A stretch of DNA of 64,000 bases, taken from an uncultured Taibaiella sp. (lineage in GTDB: Bacteria > Bacteroidota > Bacteroidia > Chitinophagales > Chitinophagaceae). Positions 28,637 to 38,489 of this stretch are shown one piece after another. The translations under genes and the position numbers were made by a program. Numbering within the stretch: position 1 is the stretch's first letter; each line of letters opens with the position of its first letter. The DNA lies in assembly GCA_937870855.1 (NCBI GenBank), contig CALMWT010000039.1:1-64000 (forward strand), written 5' to 3'. The notes below the pieces were generated by a model, which worked only from the letters and a program-made list of their open reading frames with translations, ran no database searches and had not been told where the DNA came from.

Positions 28637-28644
28637 TAGTTTTG
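28637..28644 (+). promoter_or_regulatory. Candidate -7 element, internal promoter of the polysaccharide locus
   Basis: TAGTTTTG matches TAnnTTTG, 23 bases before the ATG at 28668, in a 104-base gap after the SGNH-like gene. No TTTG is present at the expected -33 position, so support is partial. Confidence 0.35.
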
Positions 28645-28667
28645 TAATTGACAACCACTACACCACC

Positions 28668-29594
28668 ATGCGTTTTGCCATAAGGGACGACGACACCAAT
28701 TTTTTCACCATACCTGAAGCTATTCAAAATAGCTACTCAGATGTCTGGCACTTAGTACCACCTTCTCTTTGTGTAATCACTAAAGTAAAGGGCAACTGGC
28801 CTGATTGGGTAGAACATATTTACAGACACAAACAAAAAACGGACTGGCAGGCGTGGGAAAGAGATAATACGGTTCATCCGCTTGACAGAAATAAAGATTT
28901 GGTGGACTTTCTGAAATCATGTTTGCAAGGCAAAACAATTGACGTATGCTTTCATGCAAAGCACCACAGAAATGATGATGCTACACTGCCACCGGAAGTA
29001 GAAAGTAACTATGTGAGATGCGCGGAATACCTGACCACTAAAGACCGCACAAAGGAAATTGTTGAAGAGATTGAATATCTCAGCCAACTCCTGAATTACA
29101 AAGTATCAGTATTTGCACCACCACAAGATTTGCTATCTATGGAAGGCTATAATTCTGTTTTAAAAGCCGGTCTGAATGTTTGTGGTGGGGGAATAAGTTT
29201 TTTGAAGAAACAAAAAGATACAAGGGGCGTAATGAATTTGCTGAAGCAATTTTCTTTTAAAACAATTTATCCGAATGAGCCATATCCCTACGTTCTTGAT
29301 TATAAAACGCACAGGGAAATACCCTATTACTATCCTTTGCTTCCAGATACAACTTTAGATGAGTTGATCAAGCATTTTGAAATGGTGAGACGGCACGATG
29401 GCGATTTTGTATTATCTACACATCATGCTGAATTCAATTACAGAATGGAATACGACAACGCAATAACCGTAAAAAATGTACTTGACATGTTTTTAGAACA
29501 CATTTCCAAGTACGAACTAAGTTATGTAACACTGTCGCAGTTGCTAAGTAAAGAAACACTGTCGAGAGCTTTCGTAATACCTATGTTATCTTAA
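28668..29594 (+). CDS. Polysaccharide-deacetylase-like (NodB/CE4-superfamily) protein
   Basis: 308 residues without a signal peptide. The N-terminal FAIRDDDTNFF supplies an aspartate pair (around residues 7-9) and CFHAKHHR supplies histidines 96, 99 and 100, the metal-site arrangement of the NodB fold; FAPPQDL and LSTHHAEF resemble later motifs. It may remove acetyl groups from a sugar intermediate or cap, but lack of export signals suggests cytoplasmic action on a lipid-linked or nucleotide-linked substrate. Probably read from its own promoter. The family call is by motif only. Confidence 0.7.
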   Translation: MRFAIRDDDTNFFTIPEAIQNSYSDVWHLVPPSLCVITKVKGNWPDWVEHIYRHKQKTDWQAWERDNTVHPLDRNKDLVDFLKSCLQGKTIDVCFHAKHHRNDDATLPPEVESNYVRCAEYLTTKDRTKEIVEEIEYLSQLLNYKVSVFAPPQDLLSMEGYNSVLKAGLNVCGGGISFLKKQKDTRGVMNLLKQFSFKTIYPNEPYPYVLDYKTHREIPYYYPLLPDTTLDELIKHFEMVRRHDGDFVLSTHHAEFNYRMEYDNAITVKNVLDMFLEHISKYELSYVTLSQLLSKETLSRAFVIPMLS

Positions 29595-29606
29595 AAATTT
29601 TGCCTC

Positions 29607-30584
29607 ATGAAATTAGTATCCATTGTAGTTCCAAATTATAATTGCGAAGAGTTCCTTCCTAAGTGCCTGGATTCCGTAATAAACCAAACCTACCGGAACA
29701 CAGAAATAATCATTTGCGACAATGGTTCTTCAGATCGTTCCGTAGAGATCCTTAATGAATATGCTGCAAAAGACAGCCGCATAAAAGTTTTGATCAATGA
29801 AGAGAATCAGGGTTTGATCAACTGCTACAACCGCATGTTTTTTGCTGCAACCGGCGACTACATTATGATACAGGATGCTGACGATTGGGCTGATCTTACA
29901 CGGGTAGAAAAACAAGCTGCAATAATGGATGAGCATGGCGTAGGATTATGTCTTACCGATAGTTATTATCATTCTCCACTTTTCCCTACCAGCAGAGTGC
30001 AAAGAAATTATAATGGTCCAATCTATGCGGCCGATGAAGAAACATGGGCTCCTGCAACCATCATGTTTCGTCGGGAGGTATTGAATGAAATACCAGGCTT
30101 TCATTCCTACTTCGATCGCCTCACAAGCTATGATCGTTATTTTATTCTCGATATTATCTCTCGCTATGGTGGTTATTATATTGATGAATGTCTGTATCAT
30201 GTATGGGCAAGACCCAACAGCGACCATCGGAGCATTGATCTTACAGACAAGCGAGCAATCAAGAAGCTAATATCGGAAGACATTTACTACAAATTGAAAG
30301 AGCAACGCGTAAAATCGGGCACCGACTATCTGAAAGAAAACAACACAGATGGAATGGAAAAACTGGAAGGTCCAATGTTGCATAACAAAGTATTTGTTGC
30401 CGATAAACTACGTCTGATGGCCTGCATTCAAATAGACTATGGAAATTTGAAAGCCGCAAAACAATTGCTCTTAAACGCTATTAAAATTGCTCCCTTCTTT
30501 TCAAAAAATTACCGCTCATTGCTGTATTATTACAAAGCCAACAGAGCGCAAGAATCTTCGGGCGCACAACCAAAACTGGCATAA
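29607..30584 (+). CDS. Glycosyltransferase family 2-type
   Basis: 325 residues. GT-A fold start LVSIVVPNYNCEEFLPKCLDSVINQTY, EIIICDNGSSDRS, and the DxD-type MIQDADDWADLTRVEKQ. ATIMFRREVLNEIPGF lies at the acceptor side. Overall organisation, including the C-terminal helical tail ending in AKQLLLNAIKIAP, resembles the GT2 at 22013, suggesting the two are distant paralogues. Starts 12 bases after the deacetylase-like gene. Confidence 0.85.
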   Translation: MKLVSIVVPNYNCEEFLPKCLDSVINQTYRNTEIIICDNGSSDRSVEILNEYAAKDSRIKVLINEENQGLINCYNRMFFAATGDYIMIQDADDWADLTRVEKQAAIMDEHGVGLCLTDSYYHSPLFPTSRVQRNYNGPIYAADEETWAPATIMFRREVLNEIPGFHSYFDRLTSYDRYFILDIISRYGGYYIDECLYHVWARPNSDHRSIDLTDKRAIKKLISEDIYYKLKEQRVKSGTDYLKENNTDGMEKLEGPMLHNKVFVADKLRLMACIQIDYGNLKAAKQLLLNAIKIAPFFSKNYRSLLYYYKANRAQESSGAQPKLA

Positions 30585-30591
30585 ACCAAAC

Positions 30592-31788
30592 TTGAAAATT
30601 CTGATTGCAACAGAAGTAATTCATCCGGGAGGAGCAGAAACTTTTTTGCTGAGACTATCTCAGTCGCTGCATGAAAAAGGGCACAACATTACCATCTTTA
30701 ATTTTCATGGGGACATTTACAACAGAGAATTAAAATCGAAAATTGCACCTGATGTAAAAGTGGTGTGCGCTACTAATCCTGTAGGATCACTTACCCGCTT
30801 CGTTGACTCGTTGTTCCTGAAAATAGGAATTGATTTTAGCTTTAGAAATTATTTCATCGGAAAGAGTTTACAGCGATTCTTAGAAGCCAATAAGCCTGAA
30901 ATAATTCATAGCCATCTGTTTAAAACGGATGTCATTTGCTGTAAGGTTGCTAACGAAAATATTCCCGTTGTATCAACCATGCACGGCGACTATGCTATGT
31001 ACTACAACAGTATCTCCCAAAATGAAAAGCCAAAGCTCTTAGACTTTAAGAACAAACTGAAATTTGTACTTCAGCAACTAAAAAGCATTGTATGTATTTC
31101 AAAAGAGCAGGAGATTTTCTTTGCTCAGGAAATGCAGTCGTTATCTTCAACTCCTTTACAACTCACAAAAATTTACAACGGTTATACAGCCACTGAAAAT
31201 CCAGAAGTTACCATTTCGCGTCATACGCTTAACATCCCAAAAGATGCGTTTGTTTTTGGAATGGTGGCACGCGGTATTCCGGCAAAGGGATGGGAAGAAT
31301 TAATTGAAGCATTTACTCGCCTCAACAAAAAAAATAGTTTTCTGGTATTAGTAGGTGGTAGCGACTATGTAAATAAGCTTCAGGAAAAATACAAGAACAA
31401 CCAACAAATAATTTACAGCGGTACGGTTACAAACCCGCTTGAATGGATTAAATTATTCGATGTAGGCCTGCTTCCTTCGTATTTTGGATCGGAAAGTTTA
31501 CCAACAGTTATCATGGAGTATCTTTATTGCCACAAGCCCGTTATCGCAACGAGAATCGGTGAAATTCCTGCAATGATAGAATATGAAAAACAGACCGCAG
31601 GTTTGTTGGTTGAAATTGTGAATGGACGAACAGATATAGATCAGCTGCACGAAAAAATGTTGAAGGTGTACACAGATAAAAACACCTACAATGATTTGAA
31701 AAATGCAACAACAAAATGTTTTGAACAGTTCGACATGGATCGCTGTGTAAAGGCTTACGAAGAGATATACAAACAACACATTTTTTGA
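30592..31788 (+). CDS. Glycosyltransferase family 4-type with TTG start
   Basis: About 398 residues. The fold begins LKILIATEVIHPGGAETFLLRLS at a TTG at 30592, seven bases after the previous stop; no ATG is available nearby, and the frame further upstream (to a TTG at 30487) only re-reads the end of the GT2 gene. GT4 features: IIHSHLFKTDVICC, FGMVARGIPAKGWEELIEAF, and LLPSYFGSESLPTVIMEYLYCHKPVIAT. A sugar transferase of the locus. Its stop TGA overlaps the next gene's TTG start. Confidence 0.82.
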   Translation: MKILIATEVIHPGGAETFLLRLSQSLHEKGHNITIFNFHGDIYNRELKSKIAPDVKVVCATNPVGSLTRFVDSLFLKIGIDFSFRNYFIGKSLQRFLEANKPEIIHSHLFKTDVICCKVANENIPVVSTMHGDYAMYYNSISQNEKPKLLDFKNKLKFVLQQLKSIVCISKEQEIFFAQEMQSLSSTPLQLTKIYNGYTATENPEVTISRHTLNIPKDAFVFGMVARGIPAKGWEELIEAFTRLNKKNSFLVLVGGSDYVNKLQEKYKNNQQIIYSGTVTNPLEWIKLFDVGLLPSYFGSESLPTVIMEYLYCHKPVIATRIGEIPAMIEYEKQTAGLLVEIVNGRTDIDQLHEKMLKVYTDKNTYNDLKNATTKCFEQFDMDRCVKAYEEIYKQHIF

Positions 31789-33008
31789 GGGAGAAAATAT
31801 TACTACTAATTACCAATCTGGGCCAAGGAGGTGCGCAACGAGTCTTCCACGACCACAGTGTTTTTCTGAATGAATCTTATCATGTGGACGAGGCAGTTTT
31901 TAACCTTGACGAGAGCGATAATCTCTTCCAATCGGGCAACAAACTTTTTTCGTTAGACGTAAACGCCGGAAAAGGATTTGTGGGAAAAGCGCTTAACTTT
32001 TTTCGCCGATGCTTACGCCTGAAAAAAATTATTGAAGGAGAAGAGTACAGCGTTTGTATCAGTCACATGGATGGCGCCAATTGGGTAAATGTACTTTCGC
32101 TTTCAAAAGCCAAAAAAATTCTTGTGGTGCATGGAACTATTTTGCACGACCACAACCAAAGCAAATGGATGCAGTTTATCCGCAAAAATCTGATCATACC
32201 ATTTGTTTACAATAAAGCTAACGTTACAGTTACCGTAAGTGAAGGAATAAAGTACGAGCTACAACAATTTTGCAAAGTGAAAAATGCCGTTGCAATACCC
32301 AACTATTTTGATGTTGAAAAAATTCGTTCACTTGCCAAAAAACCACTGGAGCCGCATTGGGAAAATCTATTCTCTACACACGAAATACTGATTACCTCTG
32401 GAAGGTTTAACGAGCAGAAAAAACAACGGTTTCTGTTCCCCTTATTGAAACGACTCAAAGAAATAAACCCCAGAGTGCGCCTTGTATTGCTTGGTGATGG
32501 CAAACTGCGGGGAAACCTTATGCAGATAGCGAAGGAAAATGGTCTTTCTTACTATTCCGTTTGGGATGATATGCAGCCATTTTCGGAAGATTATGATGTT
32601 TATTTTACCGGTTATACGACTAATCCATTTCAATATTTGCGTCGAAGTAAACTCTTCCTATTTCCATCGGGGTGGGAAGGATTTCCTATGGCGCTTTGCG
32701 AAGCCATGATCAGCGGTGTGCCTGTGCTAACAGCAGATTGCCCTACAGGTCCGCGACAAATATTAGCGCCTCATTCTTTCGACCCAACTTACTCCTTGAA
32801 AAAAGCAGAACAAACGGACTATGGATGGCTGATGCCAATGACCGATAAAGCAAGTTTTGAAGATGAGTGGCATAACGCAATTGTAAAAATGTTGCACCAT
32901 GAAAAACTGAGCGAAAACATTAGAGAAAATGCGGCGGCGCGAATGATGATGTATAGCAAAGAAAAAGTAGTAGGGCAATGGAAAGAACTTATTGACTCGT
33001 TATTATAG
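31785..33008 (+). CDS. Glycosyltransferase family 4-type with TTG start overlapping the previous stop
   Basis: 407 residues. The start is TTG in TTGA, four bases shared with the upstream stop, an arrangement expected for translational coupling. N-terminal KILLLITNLGQGGAQRVF is the typical GT4 opening with the GGA loop; the donor domain has LITSGRFNEQKKQRFLFPLL, LLGDGKLRGN, LFLFPSGWEGFPMALCEAM and PVLTADCPTGPRQI. The PTGPR.I ending is common in N-acetylgalactosamine-type GT4 enzymes (PglJ/PglH relatives), which would fit a GalNAc-derived polymer, though this is inference. Confidence 0.85.
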   Translation: MREKILLLITNLGQGGAQRVFHDHSVFLNESYHVDEAVFNLDESDNLFQSGNKLFSLDVNAGKGFVGKALNFFRRCLRLKKIIEGEEYSVCISHMDGANWVNVLSLSKAKKILVVHGTILHDHNQSKWMQFIRKNLIIPFVYNKANVTVTVSEGIKYELQQFCKVKNAVAIPNYFDVEKIRSLAKKPLEPHWENLFSTHEILITSGRFNEQKKQRFLFPLLKRLKEINPRVRLVLLGDGKLRGNLMQIAKENGLSYYSVWDDMQPFSEDYDVYFTGYTTNPFQYLRRSKLFLFPSGWEGFPMALCEAMISGVPVLTADCPTGPRQILAPHSFDPTYSLKKAEQTDYGWLMPMTDKASFEDEWHNAIVKMLHHEKLSENIRENAAARMMMYSKEKVVGQWKELIDSLL

Positions 33009-33012
33009 TAGT

Positions 33013-34110
33013 GTGAAGATTCTGATCATAGATAATTCTGTTGCCTACACAGGTGCATTCAAATGTGCTTTGAATGAGGCAGATATTTTATCAGATCAAC
33101 ACAACTTCATTTTCATTCTTCCGCAGGAAAGCAAAGTAGTTTCAATTCTTCAGGAAAAAGGTTATTGCGTTTATACACTTCCGCTAAAAGAAATTAGCAA
33201 GTCACTTTTTGCAATAGCGAAATACCCGTTTTATTACCTTAAAAATCTTCTTGCAGTAAAGAAAATAGTGCGACAGGAAAAAGTAGAAGTTGTTCAAATC
33301 AACGACTTCTATAACCTGCTCGGTGCGGGAATAAAAGCTGCGGGCTATAAAGGAAAACTCATTACTTATGTGCGTTTTCTTCCATCAACTTTGCCAACAC
33401 CATTAAGGAAAATATGTACAAATGCCGCGCAACATTTTTCTGATAAAGTAGTAGCCGTTTCTGATGCAGTGCTAAAACAATTGCCACCACACGATAAGAA
33501 CATTCGCATTTACGACCCAGTAAAACTTTCTGAAAAAATCTACACAGAAGAATTACATACCAACCATATTCAGCTTCTTTATCTCGCAAATTTCACCAGA
33601 GGAAAAGGTCAGGAACATGCTGTTGAAGCATTTTGCAAAGCGTATAAAAAAAACAAAGACTTACGATTAAAATTCACTGGCGGTGATATGGGTTTGGCAA
33701 AAAATGCAGCTTTCAGATCCGAGCTTATAAATAGGGTAAAGAAATTAGGGTTGGAAGATGTGGTGGCTTTTGAAAACTTCGCTACAGACGTGGAAAGCGA
33801 AATAAATAGCGCCAGTATCGTCCTCAATTTTTCTGAAGCTGAATCATTCTCCATGACTTGTCTTGAAGCTTCGTTTTACGGAACACCCGTTATAGCTACA
33901 AAATGTGGAGGCCCTGAAGAGATAATCGCACACAATGAAACAGGTTTGCTGGTAGTAAAAAAAGATGTGGACGCAATGACTGAAGCAATTTTAGACCTTG
34001 CAAATAATCCTGAAAAAAGACTACGATTTTCGATGCGTGGGAAGCAGTATGTGCGGGAAAAATTCAGCATTGAGGTGTTCAAAAAATCGTTCACAGAAAT
34101 TCTTCGCTAA
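33013..34110 (+). CDS. Glycosyltransferase family 4-type with GTG start
   Basis: About 365 residues from the GTG at 33013, four bases past the previous stop; the in-frame TTG at 32992 lies inside the upstream gene. The N-terminus (KILIIDNSVAYTGAF) and the donor domain (LLYLANFTRGKGQEHAVEAF, VLNFSEAESFSMTCLEASFYGTPVIATKCGGPEEII) are standard GT4. The stop TAA shares one base with the following ATG. Specificity unknown. Confidence 0.83.
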   Translation: MKILIIDNSVAYTGAFKCALNEADILSDQHNFIFILPQESKVVSILQEKGYCVYTLPLKEISKSLFAIAKYPFYYLKNLLAVKKIVRQEKVEVVQINDFYNLLGAGIKAAGYKGKLITYVRFLPSTLPTPLRKICTNAAQHFSDKVVAVSDAVLKQLPPHDKNIRIYDPVKLSEKIYTEELHTNHIQLLYLANFTRGKGQEHAVEAFCKAYKKNKDLRLKFTGGDMGLAKNAAFRSELINRVKKLGLEDVVAFENFATDVESEINSASIVLNFSEAESFSMTCLEASFYGTPVIATKCGGPEEIIAHNETGLLVVKKDVDAMTEAILDLANNPEKRLRFSMRGKQYVREKFSIEVFKKSFTEILR

Positions 34111-35183
34111 TGGCCAAAAGTGTTTTATTTCTTGTGCCCTACCCTCTTAAAGTTGCGCCTTCCCAACGCTTCCGTGTAGAGCTTTATGAACCTGTATTGC
34201 AGGAGCATAATGTGCGTTATGAAATTGCAAGCTTTATGGATGACGCAACATGGAACATCATCTTCAAACCGGGAAATACTTTTAAGAAAATAGCAGGAAT
34301 TGCCAAAGGTTATCTGAGACGAATCGGACATCTCTTCAAAGCCACGCAATACGATTATGTATTTATCCATCGCGAAGTCGCCCCACTTGGGCCTCCGATA
34401 TTTGAATGGATCATTGCGAAGGTGCTTCACAAAAAAATCATCTACGATTTTGACGACGCAATATGGATTTCTAATATCAGTACCGCTAATAAATTTGCGA
34501 GTTGGTTGAAGGCTTTTTGGAAAGTGAAATACATCTGCAAGTGGGCACACGTAGTAACCGGTGGCAACGAATATCTGAACAATTATGCAAGGCAACATAA
34601 CGCCAGACAAACAATCATTCTTCCTACTTGTGTGGACGTTGAAAGGAAGCATAACAAAGTAAAAATTCATGGGAACCACAAACCGGTTATTGGATGGACG
34701 GGTAGCCATTCAACGCTATTTTATCTTGATGAAATTGTTCCTCTTTTAAAGAAATTGCAAGAGGAAAACAACTTTACCTTTCTTGTAATTGCAGACAAAA
34801 AACCAGAAATAGATTTAAGAGACTGGCAGTTTATAAAATGGAATGAAGCAACAGAAGGAAGTGATCTTTTGAAGATGGACATTGGAATAATGCCCCTAAA
34901 ATCTGATGCATGGAGCGAGGGTAAATGCGGGTTTAAACTGATTCAATATTTATCTTGCGGCATACCTGCAATCGCCGACCCAATAGGCGTAAACAAAGTG
35001 ATTATTGACAACGAAAAGAATGGTTTTATCTGTAGTACAAAAGAAGAGTGGAAAGAAAAATTACAACTCCTCATCACCGATCCTGCACTGAGAAAAGAAC
35101 TTGGAGAAAAAGGCAGAGAAAAAATTAAAAAGGAATACAGTATTCAATCGCAGGCTCAGAAATTTCTTGCTTTGTTCCAATAA
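34110..35183 (+). CDS. Glycosyltransferase family 4-type
   Basis: 357 residues, starting in TAATG overlap with the upstream gene. N-terminal SVLFLVPYPLKVAPSQRFRVELY is the start seen in a Bacteroidota subgroup of GT4 proteins; VIHREVAPLGPPIFEW-like and YDFDDAIWISNIS follow, and the donor site includes IGWTGSHSTLFYL and GIMPLKSDAWSEGKCGFKLIQYLSCGIPAIA. Its stop codon directly abuts the stop of the opposing Wzy-like gene with no spacer. Confidence 0.83.
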   Translation: MAKSVLFLVPYPLKVAPSQRFRVELYEPVLQEHNVRYEIASFMDDATWNIIFKPGNTFKKIAGIAKGYLRRIGHLFKATQYDYVFIHREVAPLGPPIFEWIIAKVLHKKIIYDFDDAIWISNISTANKFASWLKAFWKVKYICKWAHVVTGGNEYLNNYARQHNARQTIILPTCVDVERKHNKVKIHGNHKPVIGWTGSHSTLFYLDEIVPLLKKLQEENNFTFLVIADKKPEIDLRDWQFIKWNEATEGSDLLKMDIGIMPLKSDAWSEGKCGFKLIQYLSCGIPAIADPIGVNKVIIDNEKNGFICSTKEEWKEKLQLLITDPALRKELGEKGREKIKKEYSIQSQAQKFLALFQ

Positions 35184-36530
35184 CTACCACCTCAAAGAAA
35201 GTATATTCTTCTCCATCGGATTGTGCTTGTAGTAAATCAGCACCAACGCAATACCATAAAACGGTAAACAAGGAATCCGGTAACGCGACAATGCACCAAA
35301 ATTTCCTGAAGAAAGCCCCACAGCAAAGGCAAAAATGATAGTGAAGATGAGACAAAACTGAATAGTGGGATCGCTTCCTATGGTTTTCCAAACCCGGCGA
35401 GGTCCAATGCCAAACAATACTTTGATCGTTACCCACATGAACAAAAATGCTTCGGCTGCATTTAGAAATTGCAAGGGCTTTCTCGTTTCCCAGAGATAAG
35501 GACGGAATAAAGTAACATTAACAGCAAGAGGAAATTTTTTCAACATGCCTCCAATAGATGGATCCATATCGCCCAGACTATATGCTGTACCATCATCGCC
35601 CGAAACCGCAGCGATGTATGAACTCGTAACATAGGACGTGTTTGCAACATTCTCCAAAGAGTATTTCCCTAACTCTACTGCAAACTTTTGGGAAAAGATC
35701 AGAAAGCCACCAACACAAGCTACAATAACAAAAAGCTTAACTGCAAATCGCGTCGTCGCACTTGAAATCTTGTGAGAGTATGTGAATAAAATCCAAAGCA
35801 ACAATGCAGGGATGAACGCAAGTAAAATGTAGAGTTTAATACTCGCAATCAGCCAAAAGCTTACAATGGTGAGTACGATATTTTTCAATGAAAAATCGCG
35901 CAACAGCAACATGCGGAATGCGCCGTAAGTCATCCACCCAAGCCCGAACATGCAAATGGTGTCTTTAAAAATTCCGGAGCCCCACATGATAGTGCTTGGA
36001 ATGAAAAGCGTACACCAGGCGATGTATCTCGTGTACTGAGGATACTTTGTTGCGAACGTTTGAAACAAGGCCCAAATACCAGTGAAAGAAATTGCACCGA
36101 ATAAAACTGCAGTTGGTAAGTAAGTAGTAAATGTAATGATGCCCAAAAAAGCTGTGATGCAACCAACCGTATATTCTGTAGGCGCTTCGTACCACCACAA
36201 CTTTGAAATATAGTCTGAATAGTCGCCGTCATACCACGGAGGTATGCGCAAAATCAAGTTGAACCATTTTGAAGGAGATTCACTAAAAGAACTATTGATG
36301 ACCGTAGCATGAAAATGATAATTGGCGGTGTCTCCTCCGCCATAGTAATACTGGTAAATAAGACCGATGAAAATTGCACCGCCAACTTTTGCGATCAATC
36401 CCGGCATAAAATATTCTCTCCACGGATGCCCGATTGGATAAAGGTTATCACGAAAAAAATAAGCAACAACGAAAACGATGACAAGGAAGATGGGCAATAA
36501 TAAATAGTCCAGCAGCGATATAAATTCCAT
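35184..36530 (-). CDS. Polytopic membrane protein, Wzy-like polymerase candidate
   Basis: 448 residues with about ten predicted membrane helices and a large loop near residues 290-340 (SYIAAVSGDDGTAYSL ... FRPYLWETRKPL). The last ~60 residues, with the GNFGALSRYRIPCLPFYGIALV stretch, are typical of Bacteroidota proteins annotated as O-antigen polymerase-like or family-39-like. It is the only polytopic candidate for a repeat-unit polymerase in the locus. It lies on the strand opposite to its neighbours, sharing a 40-base divergent gap with asnB and abutting stops with the GT4 gene. Function is inferred from topology and position. Confidence 0.6.
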   Translation of the reverse strand: MEFISLLDYLLLPIFLVIVFVVAYFFRDNLYPIGHPWREYFMPGLIAKVGGAIFIGLIYQYYYGGGDTANYHFHATVINSSFSESPSKWFNLILRIPPWYDGDYSDYISKLWWYEAPTEYTVGCITAFLGIITFTTYLPTAVLFGAISFTGIWALFQTFATKYPQYTRYIAWCTLFIPSTIMWGSGIFKDTICMFGLGWMTYGAFRMLLLRDFSLKNIVLTIVSFWLIASIKLYILLAFIPALLLWILFTYSHKISSATTRFAVKLFVIVACVGGFLIFSQKFAVELGKYSLENVANTSYVTSSYIAAVSGDDGTAYSLGDMDPSIGGMLKKFPLAVNVTLFRPYLWETRKPLQFLNAAEAFLFMWVTIKVLFGIGPRRVWKTIGSDPTIQFCLIFTIIFAFAVGLSSGNFGALSRYRIPCLPFYGIALVLIYYKHNPMEKNILSLRW

Positions 36531-36570
36531 TGTATCTTTAGGTTATTGCATTAATCTCCATTGTCCTTCC

Positions 36571-38487
36571 ATGTGCGGTATAACAGGCTTGTTTGCTTAC
36601 AATTCGCAGGCAAAATCGAACCTTTCAAAAATAACACAATCAACTCAGAAATTATTTTTAAGAGGCCCTGATAGTGGTGACGTTTTCAGTGACGATAAGT
36701 GTGCGTTGGGGCACAGGAGACTTTCCATCATTGATACTTCAACTGGTGCGTCACAACCAATGACAGATGTTACAGAGAGATTTGTACTTGTCTTCAATGG
36801 GGAGATTTTCAACTATCAAGAGCTTTCTAAAAAATATCTTGAAGAAATCTGGCAGCAAATCGGGGGCGCAAAAACCACCTCCGATACAGAAGTGCTTTTG
36901 TACTTGTTGATTGAATATGGTACAGAATGCCTTACGTGGTTGAGTGGCTTCTTTGCTTTTGCTTTATACGACAAACAAACCGGAGAGCTACTCTTAGCAA
37001 GAGACCGATTTGGGAAAAAGCCATTGAACTATTTTAGCGATGAAAATCATTTCGCTTTTGCGTCGGAAATGAAGGCGCTGTTTGAGTTGGGCATTCCTCG
37101 TGAAATTGACTTCACTGTACTTCATCAATATCTTCAGCTTAACTACGTTCCGCAACCTCAAAGCATGATAAAAGGTGTGGAAAAATTAAAGCCTGGACAT
37201 TTTCTAAAAATCAAAAACAATAAAATAGCCGACTACAAAGCCTACTATTCAATAAACATAAAAGCGGAGAAGTACAACGAATATTCTTACGAAGAAGCGC
37301 AGCAGGAATTTGTGAAACTGATGGATGTATCTGTGCAGGAAAGAATGATAGCGGATGTTCCTTTAGGTGCTTTTCTTAGCGGTGGAATTGATTCTTCTAT
37401 TATCGTTGCACTTGCAAGTCGCTATACGGACAAGCTCAATACTTTTTCGATAGGTTATAAAGACAATCCATTTTTCGATGAAACCTATTACGCAAAACTC
37501 GTTGCTGACAAATACAAAACCAACCACACGGTTTTTTCACTAACTACCAATGATTTTCTCGAACATGTACACGACGTGCTCGATTATATGGATGAACCCT
37601 TCGCCGATTCTTCTGCGATTCCGGTTTATATTTTGAGTATGCACACCAGAAAGCACGTAACTGTTGCGCTAAGCGGTGATGGCGGAGACGAAGTGTTTGC
37701 AGGCTACAACAAACATGCGGCAGAATGGAAAATCAGACAACAATCACTGGCGAAAACATTAGTTAGTGCGGGTCTTCCTATTTGGGAAATGTTACCTAAA
37801 AGCCGCAACAATAAGGTCACGAATATTTTTCGGCAATTACACCGTTTTGCAGAAGGTGCGAACCTTAGTTTAAAGGATAGATACTGGCGATGGGCTTCTT
37901 ACAACACTGCTGAAAAGGTAAACACATTGCTGCATTCTTCCATTGTTGCAAAAGTGAATAACCACAAATTGAAAGTCGAAAAAAACAGCATTTTGTCGGG
38001 CTTGAACAATGGCGATTTCAATGAAGTATTGCTTACCGATATGAACCTTGTTTTGCTGAGCGATATGCTGGTGAAGGTTGATTTGATGAGCATGGCAAAC
38101 AGCCTGGAAGTGCGTAGCCCTTTCCTCGACTACAAAGTGGTGGATTTTGCATTCAGCCTTCCTTCTTCTTACAAGATTGATGGAAAACTGAAAAAGAAAA
38201 TTGTGCAGGATTCGTTTCGATCTATGTTGCCGGAAGAATTATACAATCGTCCCAAACATGGCTTTGAAATCCCCTTGCTCGATTGGTTTAGAAAGGATCT
38301 GTGGAGTATGATTGATACAGACCTGCTGGAAAAAGAATTTGTTGCCCAACAAGGCATCTTTAACGTAGCAAGTATTGAGGCATTGAAGAAAAAACTTTTG
38401 AGCAGCAATCCTGAAGACAGCCACGCAACTATTTGGGCTTTGATTGTTTTTCAATATTGGTGGAAGAAATATTTGGGTGAAGGGTGA
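36571..38487 (+). CDS. asnB: AsnB-type glutamine-dependent amidotransferase
   Basis: 638 residues. The N-terminal Ntn glutaminase domain begins with MCGITGLFAYN (Cys2 nucleophile exposed after Met removal), and includes RGPDSGDVF and GHRRLSIID. The synthetase domain carries the PP-loop LGAFLSGGIDSSIIVALAS (~residues 265-283) and VALSGDGGDEVFAGYNKH. Classical members make asparagine, but copies inside polysaccharide loci (such as WbpS in Pseudomonas aeruginosa O6) amidate uronic acids. UDP-GalNAcA-forming enzymes are encoded at 42.5-44.8 kb, which makes a uronamide role attractive here. Confidence 0.9.
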   Translation: MCGITGLFAYNSQAKSNLSKITQSTQKLFLRGPDSGDVFSDDKCALGHRRLSIIDTSTGASQPMTDVTERFVLVFNGEIFNYQELSKKYLEEIWQQIGGAKTTSDTEVLLYLLIEYGTECLTWLSGFFAFALYDKQTGELLLARDRFGKKPLNYFSDENHFAFASEMKALFELGIPREIDFTVLHQYLQLNYVPQPQSMIKGVEKLKPGHFLKIKNNKIADYKAYYSINIKAEKYNEYSYEEAQQEFVKLMDVSVQERMIADVPLGAFLSGGIDSSIIVALASRYTDKLNTFSIGYKDNPFFDETYYAKLVADKYKTNHTVFSLTTNDFLEHVHDVLDYMDEPFADSSAIPVYILSMHTRKHVTVALSGDGGDEVFAGYNKHAAEWKIRQQSLAKTLVSAGLPIWEMLPKSRNNKVTNIFRQLHRFAEGANLSLKDRYWRWASYNTAEKVNTLLHSSIVAKVNNHKLKVEKNSILSGLNNGDFNEVLLTDMNLVLLSDMLVKVDLMSMANSLEVRSPFLDYKVVDFAFSLPSSYKIDGKLKKKIVQDSFRSMLPEELYNRPKHGFEIPLLDWFRKDLWSMIDTDLLEKEFVAQQGIFNVASIEALKKKLLSSNPEDSHATIWALIVFQYWWKKYLGEG

Positions 38488-38489
38488 TG

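Noticed and set aside
34125-34709. A 194-residue minus-strand reading frame inside the GT4 gene
   Set aside because: It lies wholly opposite a well-supported glycosyltransferase and shows Cys/Phe-rich shadow composition.
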